Shown: positions 38,413 through 45,447 of the stretch, piece after piece | Position numbering within the stretch: the stretch's first letter is position 1 | Layout: the number at the start of each line of letters is the position of its first letter | NCBI RefSeq assembly: GCF_002831645.1 | Contig: NZ_CP025117.1 | Coordinates: 2,309,001-2,373,000, forward strand | Direction of reading: 5' to 3' | Length of the DNA stretch: 64,000 bases | Source: Olleya sp. Bg11-27 | GTDB taxonomy: Bacteria; Bacteroidota; Bacteroidia; Flavobacteriales; Flavobacteriaceae | The notes under the pieces: model-generated | Seen by the model: the letters and a program-made list of their open reading frames with translations, nothing else | Databases searched by the model: none | Told to the model about the DNA's origin: nothing | Program-made: the position numbers and the translations under genes

Positions 38413-39053
38413 ACAACTCGTTATATGGAGACCTTTGTTCCACATATCCCGTAAATATTGTGGGATATCCGCAACTTTAGTTCCTGTTTTATATTTGAAA
38501 AGCTAAGCTACACTTATCCACACAAACTCACAATACGTATAACTACGTATTTTTATCATAACAAGTCGGTTACCCAAAGTTAAAGGATCTAATTATGGTT
38601 TAATTACGGGAATCCTCATTTGGGTAAAATAAAGGCATAAAAAAGACACAAACCTAAGCTTGTGTTTTAGAGTATTTAAAAGTAGATGACGTTAACTTGT
38701 TATGGAGTTTGATTACATCTAATAGGTTATAGCTGCTCAGCTTATGGGTAAGAAAAATAAATACAATCGGTAGTGTTCAAACCAAGAAAGTTATGTGCCT
38801 GTCGGCAATAGCTTATAACCTTAAAAAATATTTAAAGTTTGTACAAAACCGAGCAAAAAGAGAAGGCAAAGCACTTGGCGTTTTGTTTTTTGAAATAATG
38901 GCACTTTACGAGGCTATAAACTTCCATTTAAGCGTATCAAAATTAAGGTAAATCTTAATAAACAATAAAAATTGAGCCTCTTAAAAAGGCTTATTTTGCT
39001 TATTCTATTAGAAAATTATGGGGTTGTGCAACGGTTACCGATGTTGTGCATAG
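38413..39053. repeat. Spacer type B, copy 1: attC-like ends plus IS1182-like 3' end
   Basis: It begins ACAACTCGTTATATGG and shares with type A the TATCCCGTAAATAT hairpin, CACACAAAC, ACTTATC and AATACGTAnAACTACGTAT, so the first 200 bases are homologous. It then carries a terminator-like hairpin (ACACAA...TTGTGTTTT near 38646-38670), a transposase 3' remnant, and an end with GGGGTTGTGCAAC, a likely IS terminal repeat, followed by GGTTACC. Copy 2 is at 43090-43726. Confidence 0.8.
38733..38951 (+). pseudogene. C-terminal remnant of an IS1182-like transposase
   Basis: An open frame, with a stop just upstream, reads VRKINTIGSVQTKKVMCLSA followed by IAYNLKKYLKFVQNRAK, ending VSKLR. This is the ending typical of IS1182-family transposases of Bacteroidota. 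All catalytic DDE residues are gone. It runs opposite to the cargo genes. Confidence 0.7.
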
Positions 39054-39057
39054 TATT

Positions 39058-39627
39058 TTATTTTTTCAATTCCTTTTTCAGAGTTAACAATTCTTTTTCA
39101 TCCAGAAAATAAGGATTTCTATTTTTAAATTTTTTCTTATACTCTTTTAATGAAAAGTCAAAATTGGCAACTATAATTCCTTTTTTTATTTCAATTAATT
39201 CATACTGATTATGAGTAATTCCGTATCCATCTTCGTAATCAATTGGTTCGCCAATAGGCAGTAAAATCAAATCGTTAATCCACTTTATTAAATAACGGTC
39301 ACTGTTAGGTGAAAAATCTTTATATACGCTTTTCCATTTAGTAGCAAACATTTCATTTGATGATTTATCTTGAACTTGTATTTGTAAGTCAGTTAAATAA
39401 ATTTGGTTGCCATATACAGTAAAAGTTGCTACATATCCTCTCCATAATGCAGAAGAACTTATTTCGGTTTTCGGCTTTTTCTCAGGATGCTTTTCAAAAT
39501 AATTTTCAAAATAATAATCTTTTAGTCCATAAGTTTCTCCATTGTAACAAAGAATATCTTTATGTTGTATCGTAGAATAACAACAGAAAGAGCTTAAAAT
39601 AATTAATAACGTGATTATCGGTTTCAT
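39058..39627 (-). CDS. Hypothetical secreted protein (cassette 6)
   Basis: A 189-residue protein with a hydrophobic N-terminus (MKPIITLLIILSSFCCYS), a signal peptide with two adjacent cysteines that may be a weak lipobox. The mature part is rich in Lys, Tyr and Glu and ends in a coiled, basic tail (LKKELKK). Segments such as ALWRGYVATFTVYGNQIYLT look like beta strands. No family recognised. It sits between a type B spacer (after its stop) and a type A spacer (before its start). Confidence 0.75.
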   Translation of the reverse strand: MKPIITLLIILSSFCCYSTIQHKDILCYNGETYGLKDYYFENYFEKHPEKKPKTEISSSALWRGYVATFTVYGNQIYLTDLQIQVQDKSSNEMFATKWKSVYKDFSPNSDRYLIKWINDLILLPIGEPIDYEDGYGITHNQYELIEIKKGIIVANFDFSLKEYKKKFKNRNPYFLDEKELLTLKKELKK

Positions 39628-39657
39628 TCAGGTTTAATGTTTGGTGATATTATGCAC

Positions 39658-40035
39658 AACTAGTTATATAATTACTTTTATTCCTGATATCCCGTAAATA
39701 TAACAGGATATAATTAATTTTAAGTACGCAAATCCCGTAAGGTCACGCCACACAAACCTACAACTAATCCTATACTTATCAAACACGTAGAACTGCGAAT
39801 CTTTATTAAACAGGAATGATTTATAACAATACCATAAATATTAGTTTTCAGTAAAGGCCATAAATCCTTGTTAGATTATAGTACTATAAGCAAACTTCAA
39901 TTTGGTGAACCGCCGTATACGTTCCTGAGCTCTATTGCTGGTAATAATAGAGAAGAAAGGGCCAACGTAGTTACGTAATTGCGGTGGTGTGAGAGGGGCA
40001 CTCCGGCTATTTTAGTCGGAGCCGTCTACTCGATT
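39658..40035. repeat. Spacer type A, copy 2: attC-like end plus group II intron domains V-VI
   Basis: Same layout as copy 1, beginning AACTAGTTATATAATTAC and ending CTACTCGATT. The intron fragment is 39907-40035. Its domain V 3' strand reads CGTAATTGCGGTGG, diverged from the other copies. The stop of the next cargo gene lies outside the intron. Confidence 0.85.
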
Positions 40036-40045
40036 GCCTGCCGTT

Positions 40046-40879
40046 TTATTTATTACTTTTTCTTTCTAAATTTCCGTTAATATCATAATATTTATATTCT
40101 ATTGTTCTTTCATTTTCATCAACAGTTACCGTTTTCAAATTTCCGTTTTCCCACCAAGTTTTATGCTCCCCATCTTTCCGTTTATTGTTTTCTGAATAAA
40201 TTGTATGACTGGCTAATTGTCCATTTTCATACCAATAAAAACTGTCTTCCGAATATTCATTGTTTTTAAAGAAAGATTTCCATTTAAGTTGTCCGTCCTT
40301 GTACCAAGATTCCCAATTCCCGAATCTATATCCACCATTATCATAAAACTCTATTGCTTTACGTTGTCCATTTTCATAAAAATAATTCCACTCGTCAATT
40401 TTTTGTGAATTTCTATACTCACCCTGCGATTTAATTTGTCCATTTGAATAGTATTCAATCCATAAACCAAATCGCAAGAAATTATGCGATTGCCCGACTA
40501 CTTTTATCTGACCATTTGAATAGAAGTTATCAGGTGTTATGTTTCTGTAATAGTCATATAGAAGTGCCTTGTAAATAATTAAAGGTACTTCACAAATATC
40601 AGGATCAGGTGAGTTTTGTCCATATATAAATTCAATTCGAACTATTTTATTTTCTATAATATCAATTTCACAACCTTCTGCACTTGGCAATCCGACACTT
40701 CTGATATGTGGATTTTCAACTCGTTCAAATTTGTTAAGAGAATAGGCTTCACATTCTCTTAAAGCAAGTTCAATGGTCAATAAGTCTTTAGAAACTGTCA
40801 ACAGCCATAACGCTAATTGATGGTTCTCAACTTCGTGTTTTTGTAATACTGTTTTTATATGTTCAGAAATATCTTTCAT
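40046..40879 (-). CDS. MORN-repeat (YwqK-like) protein (cassette 7)
   Basis: A 277-residue protein with at least six MORN-variant repeats from about residue 120, each built on a Y-x-NGQ-like core (YSNGQIKVVGQ, YYSNGQIKSQGEY, YENGQRKAIEFY, YKDGQLKWKSFF, YENGQLASHTIY, WENGNLKTV). The N-terminal 110 residues are a separate unrecognised domain. Similar proteins are annotated as YwqK-type antitoxins or immunity proteins. No toxin partner is seen in this cassette. Confidence 0.85.
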   Translation of the reverse strand: MKDISEHIKTVLQKHEVENHQLALWLLTVSKDLLTIELALRECEAYSLNKFERVENPHIRSVGLPSAEGCEIDIIENKIVRIEFIYGQNSPDPDICEVPLIIYKALLYDYYRNITPDNFYSNGQIKVVGQSHNFLRFGLWIEYYSNGQIKSQGEYRNSQKIDEWNYFYENGQRKAIEFYDNGGYRFGNWESWYKDGQLKWKSFFKNNEYSEDSFYWYENGQLASHTIYSENNKRKDGEHKTWWENGNLKTVTVDENERTIEYKYYDINGNLERKSNK

Positions 40880-40905
40880 TTAAAGGTTCTCTTATAATGG
40901 CTGGC

Positions 40906-41286
40906 AACTAGTTATATAATTACTTTTATTCCTGATATCCCGTAAATATTACAGGATAATTTTCAATTTGATCGTACGCAAATCCCATAAGACTGCGCCA
41001 CACAAACCTACAATTAATCCTCTACTTATCAAATACGTAATACTACGACTCTTTATTAAACAGGAATGATTTACAACAATAGCATAAGTGTTAGTTTTCG
41101 GTAAAGGGTATAAACCTTTGTTAGATTATATTAATAATACGCAAACTTTAATTTGGTGAACCGCCGTATACGTTCCTGAGTGCTATTGCTTGTAGCAATA
41201 GAGGCGAAAGGACTAACGTAGTTGCGTACGTACGGTGGTGTGAGAGGCGCACTCCGGCTATTTTAGTCGGAGCCGTCTACTCGATT
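40906..41286. repeat. Spacer type A, copy 3: attC-like end plus group II intron domains V-VI
   Basis: Same layout as the other type A spacers. The intron fragment, 41158-41286, has the best preserved domain V: lower stem ACCGCCGTA/TACGGTGGT, a two-base CG bulge, upper stem TACG/CGTA, and a 52-base insert in place of the apical loop. Confidence 0.87.
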
Positions 41287-41295
41287 ATAGGTTTT

Positions 41296-41697
41296 TTATA
41301 AATACGAATTTAGCTTTTCGAGTATTTTTGTAGCTCCATAGTTTTTTGCCGTTTGGATTCCTGTTTTTGGATTCGCACCAGCTTCCAAAAGAGCGTTTAT
41401 AATATCCAAATTTTCTTCTCCTTCTTTTCCACCCGTATTAATATTCACTTGAACAGATATGTCAACAGCATGATCTAAAGGAAAACCTTCTCCATCAGTT
41501 CCAATAAACTCAACATCCGCACCTTTGTCAAGTAATAATTTTAGACAATCCAGATTTTCATTTTCAATTGCAGAATGAAGTGGCGTCCAAAATTCACCTT
41601 TTTGGTTAAGTTCAACTTTATTTTTTAGCAGTAACTTTAGCTGATCTAAATTTCCTTCAAAAGCTGCTTTACAAATTTTATCAAAGTCATTTTTCAT
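41296..41697 (-). CDS. Ankyrin-repeat protein (cassette 8)
   Basis: A 133-residue protein made of about four ankyrin repeats: AAFEGNLDQLKLLLKNKVEL, TPLHSAIENENLDCLKLLLD then KGADVEFIG, LDHAVDIS, and DIINALLEAGANPKTG. No signal peptide, so cytoplasmic. Such short ankyrin proteins bind other proteins and are common as immunity or cargo genes in cassettes. Partner unknown. Confidence 0.88.
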   Translation of the reverse strand: MKNDFDKICKAAFEGNLDQLKLLLKNKVELNQKGEFWTPLHSAIENENLDCLKLLLDKGADVEFIGTDGEGFPLDHAVDISVQVNINTGGKEGEENLDIINALLEAGANPKTGIQTAKNYGATKILEKLNSYL

Positions 41698-41842
41698 AAT
41701 GAGAATTCTGACTAACTTTTTTTTTATATTCTGAAAAATCAGTTGTTAGTGATTCTGTTTTTTAGTAGTATTTTATTCTTTATCAGCTAATTAAACGTTA
41801 GCCTAAAATAATTATTTGTTTTTTCCACAAAGAGAGGAATTA
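41698..41842. other. AT-rich leader between cassettes 8 and 9
   Basis: About 145 bases between the ankyrin gene start and the palindromic spacer, with no gene. It contains AAACGTTAGCC, which looks like a decayed cassette junction. Confidence 0.35.
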
Positions 41843-42042
41843 CCTATAACGGTTTGTGTATGAAATGTAGCGTGTAAAAAGACGCTAAACTTTCGGATAA
41901 ACACAGAGCCGAATTTTTATATTTTGTTTTTACTTTTTTATTCTAAAAGCCAAATTTAAAAATTTGGAGGTCTTTAAAAATAAGAACCAACCTTTCGACT
42001 TAGCACTTATTAGCTATGTTTTATACACCGTGTTGTAAGTAG
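41843..42042 (-). repeat. attC-like palindromic spacer
   Basis: On the minus strand the arms are CTTACAACACGGTGTATAAA and TTTCATACACAAACCGTTAT. An inner hairpin has CCAAATTTTTAAATTTGG, shared with the spacer at 44243. Confidence 0.6.
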
Positions 42043-42045
42043 TTT

Positions 42046-42486
42046 TTATTGAAAACCAAGAGATCCAATAGCAGTAATGTGATTACCTAATTCAAAATCA
42101 GATCGTTCTTTGTTAAATACTACCATTTTTTCATCACTACTATTATCCAAACCGTATTGATTACCAATTTTATCTATTAAATCTGACATATTTCCTTTAG
42201 AGGAAAATGAACCAATTTTTTTGCCTTCTACAAATTCATATTTTTGGCAAAGACTTAATATTCTAACTGTGTCCAAAGTTTCCTGATTGACACCAATAAA
42301 TTGATAGTAATATTTAGATTTGTTATCACAATATTTTCCACCTGAATAGGATAAAACTTTAATTTTAGTTTGTTCTTTCAGTTTGACAATATCGAAATTA
42401 CAATCTTCAAGTTCTTTATATTCAAATTTACTTTCTGAGCAGGAAATTAGTATAGAGGTTATTATCAATAAATAAAGATATTTCAT
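42046..42486 (-). CDS. Hypothetical lipoprotein (cassette 9, second gene)
   Basis: A 146-residue lipoprotein with signal MKYLYLLIITSILISC (cysteine 16). The mature part has a C-x16-C pair and no recognised motif. It lies 6 bases after the previous gene (42493) and shares its spacer unit, so this pair is the only two-gene cassette in the array. The two may work together in the envelope. Confidence 0.75.
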   Translation of the reverse strand: MKYLYLLIITSILISCSESKFEYKELEDCNFDIVKLKEQTKIKVLSYSGGKYCDNKSKYYYQFIGVNQETLDTVRILSLCQKYEFVEGKKIGSFSSKGNMSDLIDKIGNQYGLDNSSDEKMVVFNKERSDFELGNHITAIGSLGFQ

Positions 42487-42492
42487 ATTTGT

Positions 42493-43068
42493 TTAATTAG
42501 TTATTTTAAATGAGTTTAGGAATTTATTAATTGAAATATTTGCTAAGTTTTCTTTTTCAGTTAATACAGTTAAGGTGTATTGCTCATTATTAATAAAATA
42601 CATTTTAATGTTGCAATAAAATTGACTATTTGGAATTGAAAAATATATTTCACGACCAGGATATCCTTTGTAGGATATTTTTTTATTAAAAAACAATTTA
42701 CCATTAAACATCCCAATAATATTATCTACAGCACCTTGTAAATATTCATCAATTTTCTCTATTTCGATTTTATAATCTGGATATTTTGAGTGTGAAAATG
42801 TATAACCATAACTAAGTAATTGACTTTTTGAATTAGTTCGTGTTAGCGTCCAAGTTTGGTCTTCTTCATTCCCAAAATCAGGACTTATTATAGTATCATT
42901 AGATATTTTATAATTATCTTCGGGTAATGAAAATTCTACATTTCTTTCTTGATATTTTATAGTAGCCCACTCAGTTCTAATTGGTTCCTTTTCTGCGTTA
43001 TTTTGTCCATATAGATTAATATTTAAAAATAATATTGCTAAAAGTATAAAATAATATTTTTTATTCAT
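42493..43068 (-). CDS. Hypothetical secreted protein (cassette 9, first gene)
   Basis: A 191-residue protein with a signal peptide (MNKKYYFILLAILFLNINLY, cleavage near GQ). The mature part has a mixed beta pattern (EWATIKYQERNVEFSLPEDNY; GYPGREIYFSIPNSQFYC) like small periplasmic PsbP/MOG1-type proteins, but I cannot assign it. Paired with the lipoprotein gene 6 bases downstream. Confidence 0.75.
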   Translation of the reverse strand: MNKKYYFILLAILFLNINLYGQNNAEKEPIRTEWATIKYQERNVEFSLPEDNYKISNDTIISPDFGNEEDQTWTLTRTNSKSQLLSYGYTFSHSKYPDYKIEIEKIDEYLQGAVDNIIGMFNGKLFFNKKISYKGYPGREIYFSIPNSQFYCNIKMYFINNEQYTLTVLTEKENLANISINKFLNSFKITN

Positions 43069-43089
43069 TTTTAATTTTTTAAATTACTT

Positions 43090-43726
43090 ACAACTCGTTA
43101 TATGGAGACCTTTGTTCCACATATCCCGTAAATATTGTGGGATATCCGCAACTTTAGTTCCTGTTTTATATTTGAAAAGCTAAGCTACACTTATCCAGAC
43201 AAACTCACAATACGTAGAACTACGTATTTTTATCATAACAAGTCGGTTACCCAAAGTTAAAGGATCTAATTATGGTTTAATTACGGGAATCCTCATTTGG
43301 GTAAAATAAAGGCATAAAAAAACACAAACCTAAGCTTGTGTTTTAGAGTATTTAAAAGTAGATGACGTTAACTTGTTATGGAGTTTGATTACATCTAATA
43401 GGTTATAGCTGCTCAGCTTATGGGGTAAGAAAAATAAATACAATCGGTAGTGTTCAAACCAAGAAAGTTATGTGCCTCTTGGCGATAGCTTGCAACCTTA
43501 AAATTATGTGAAGTTTGTACAAAAACGAATAAAAATTGAAGGAAAGGCACTTGGCGTTTTGTTTTTTGAAATAATAGCACTTTACAAGGCTATAAACTTC
43601 CATTTAGACGTTTTAAAATTAAGGTAAATCTTAATAAACAATAAAAATTGAGCCTCTTAAAAAGACTTATTTTGCTTATTCTATTAGAAAATTATGGGGT
43701 TGTGCAACGGTTACCGTTGTTGTAAA
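43090..43726. repeat. Spacer type B, copy 2: attC-like ends plus IS1182-like 3' end
   Basis: A near copy of 38413-39053, beginning ACAACTCGTTATATGG and ending with the GGGGTTGTGCAAC motif and GGTTACC. The two copies differ at scattered positions and by small indels. Confidence 0.82.
43417..43627 (+). pseudogene. Transposase C-terminal remnant, frameshifted
   Basis: Homologous to 38733-38951, but an extra G (TGGGGTAAG) and a stop soon after MCLLAIACNLKI break the frame. It is more decayed than copy 1. Confidence 0.65.
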
Positions 43727-43732
43727 ACGTTT

Positions 43733-44227
43733 TTATTCCGCTTTTAAATATTCATATGTTTTAGTCCAAATATTAGCCACTTCAAAATGTCGATAAAACA
43801 TTACCCAATTCGTTTTTTCCGAAATCAGAGTTACATCATCAGAACTCGGATATAAAAAATCAGTCCAATATTTTATAAATATTTCTTTCGTTGTTTTCAG
43901 CGTAATGTTCCGATGCCAAGTTATTATTATTTCTTCATCCCATTTTTCCAGAGTCAATTCGAGTTGGTTTCTAAACCGCTCAATTTTCTCATCACTTTCT
44001 GCATTCGTACTTATCCAATCCGTTTGAGTAAATTTTTCTCTTAAATTATATTCCTGTTCGAAATAATCAATGACCTTATTCAGTCTTTTCGATTCCATTT
44101 CAGAAACTGGTTGGATTTGTTTCTTTTCAGATTCAGAAATATCAGGACAATGAGTTTTTTCAAATCTCCAGCCTAATTCAAATTCGTTTAGAGGAACTAT
44201 TTCTTTATCGTCTATTGCTATGTTCAA
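43733..44227 (-). CDS. Hypothetical protein (cassette 10)
   Basis: A 164-residue soluble acidic protein (MNIAIDDKEIVPLNEFELGW). The middle is helical and charged (MESKRLNKVIDYFEQEYNLR; FRNQLELTLEKWDEE). The C-terminus has aromatic-rich strands (NWVMFYRHFEVANIWTKTYE). No signal peptide and no family recognised. It lies between a type B spacer and a palindromic spacer. Confidence 0.72.
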   Translation of the reverse strand: MNIAIDDKEIVPLNEFELGWRFEKTHCPDISESEKKQIQPVSEMESKRLNKVIDYFEQEYNLREKFTQTDWISTNAESDEKIERFRNQLELTLEKWDEEIIITWHRNITLKTTKEIFIKYWTDFLYPSSDDVTLISEKTNWVMFYRHFEVANIWTKTYEYLKAE

Positions 44228-44242
44228 TGGTTGGTCTAAATG

Positions 44243-44446
44243 TTTTACAACGGAATTGTATAAGAATAGTAGGGCGGAAAAAATGCACGAACTATTCGGT
44301 TAAACACAAGCCGAATTTTTAAATTTTTCTTGTTATCTTTTCTTCTAAATAAGCCAAATTTAAAAATTTGGCGACTTCGCAAAAATGCCCAAGCCATTGA
44401 ATTAAGCGCTAATTGCCCTATTATTTTTATACGGTGTTAGCTTTAG
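44243..44446 (-). repeat. attC-like palindromic spacer
   Basis: On the minus strand the arms are CTAACACCGTATAAAAATAA and TACTATTCTTATACAATTCC followed by GTTGTAAAAC. Near the outer ends TATAAaAATAaTAGGGC pairs with its near-complement. The middle has CCAAATTTTTAAATTTGG and is related to the spacer at 41843. Confidence 0.62.
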
Positions 44447-44450
44447 TTAT

Positions 44451-45050
44451 TTATTCAAAAAAAATATTGTTTCCGAATTCGATAGTTGTAAAGTCAGATT
44501 CTTTAAAATAAGTTTTCAATTCACGTTTTCTTTTTCGAAACTCCTTTTTCTTCTTCCTTATATTATATTTTGAAGTCGTTTCTTTATCATATTTCCCTTT
44601 AGGGTTTTCCATTCCGATTATCAATTCGCTGTAAACACGATTGAAATTCTTATTAGCAAAATGTATTATAATATCAGACTTTCTTTTTTTACATAGTTCA
44701 AAATCAAAATTTGAATCGGTTGTATTTCCATTAAAAGATAAACTCAATGTTTTGTATTCTGAACCATCTTTTTCAAAGGTCAGTTTTTGTTTTTTATTTA
44801 GGTTAAAATTCAGAGTGTCTATTTTTGAGATTACTAGGATGGAAATGATGTCTTCATTTTCTAACAACATATTATCATAATACAATTCCCGTGATTTATT
44901 TAGCTTAAATATTCCGTCTTCTGTTTTTATAAATATTCCAAAATCAGAACTTTTTAAAGTGTCAATTTCTTTCAAAACAAATAGCTCGGAATTTTGGGAA
45001 AATCCAATAGTAAAATTCAAATACAGGATTAAGGCAAAAATGTTTTTCAT
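44451..45050 (-). CDS. Hypothetical secreted protein (cassette 11)
   Basis: A 199-residue protein with a signal peptide (MKNIFALILYLNFTIGFSQ). The mature part is Lys- and Asn-rich and predicted mixed beta, with a strongly basic stretch near the C-terminus (YNIRKKKKEFRKRKRELK). No family recognised. It is the first cargo gene, read in the direction of transcription, after the truncated type A spacer at 45061. Confidence 0.72.
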   Translation of the reverse strand: MKNIFALILYLNFTIGFSQNSELFVLKEIDTLKSSDFGIFIKTEDGIFKLNKSRELYYDNMLLENEDIISILVISKIDTLNFNLNKKQKLTFEKDGSEYKTLSLSFNGNTTDSNFDFELCKKRKSDIIIHFANKNFNRVYSELIIGMENPKGKYDKETTSKYNIRKKKKEFRKRKRELKTYFKESDFTTIEFGNNIFFE

Positions 45051-45060
45051 AATTAAAGCT

Positions 45061-45270
45061 AACTAGTTATATAATTACTTTTATTCCTGATATCCCGTAA
45101 ATATAACAGGATATAATTAATTTTAAGTACGCAAATCCCGTAAGGCTACGCCACACAAACCTACAACTAATCCTATACTTATCAAATACGTAGAACTACG
45201 TATATTTATGAGACAAGCGCAATTTATAACAGTAACATAAATATTAGTTACGGTTTTCCGTAAGGACATA
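45061..45270. repeat. Spacer type A, truncated copy without intron
   Basis: It begins AACTAGTTATATAATTAC like the other type A spacers and stays similar through the AATACGTAGAACTACGTAT stretch and ATAAATATTAGTT. It then diverges before the point where the others carry intron domains V-VI. It marks the right edge of the array. Confidence 0.8.
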
Positions 45271-45297
45271 AAAAAAACCACCAAATTAGGTGGTTTT
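45270..45297 (-). terminator. Terminator downstream of the DUF5686 gene
   Basis: On the minus strand AAACCACCTAATTTGGTGGTTT folds with a short loop and is followed by T residues. It lies 150 bases after the stop at 45448. The stretch between (45298-45447) holds no gene I can support. Confidence 0.75.
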
Positions 45298-45447
45298 GAG
45301 AGATTTGCTGCGTTTTTAATGATATGTTTTGCTTGTGTGTTTATAGAATAGTATTTATTCTGTACTTTGCTATGCACCATTTTTTTATACATCACACAGT
45401 CAAGCCCAGTATCTAGTCGTCTAATATTACTGCTTTTCTAGCAATTA

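Larger units (their letters stand above)
33380..45270 (-). other. Integron-like cassette array (12 cargo genes, no integrase in view)
   Basis: Twelve small genes, all on the minus strand, are separated by repeated spacers that fold as long imperfect palindromes. Read on the minus strand, spacers begin just after each stop codon, usually with a variant of CTACAACrnnrTATAA, and end just before the next gene with GTTGTAnG, GTTAGGT, GTTGGCA or similar. This resembles the attC R''/R' ends (RYYYAAC and GTTRRRY). Spacers come in three forms that share ends: simple palindromes, intron-bearing and transposase-bearing. Cargo is typical of cassette arrays: small, unknown or defence- and immunity-like. 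No tyrosine integrase is present. The integron reading is an inference; the repeats themselves are plainly visible. Confidence 0.55.

Noticed and set aside
33380-45270. CRISPR array
   Set aside because: The repeats are hundreds of bases long, surround genes, and are palindromic in the manner of attC; there are no short regular spacers and no cas genes.
33380-45270. Prophage or conjugative element
   Set aside because: No capsid, tail, portal, integrase, relaxase or type IV secretion gene is present in the region.
45123-45395. Minus-strand ORF of 90 codons
   Set aside because: Its C-terminal third is encoded by the type A repeat and its middle by the terminator hairpin; no RBS, family or sensible composition.
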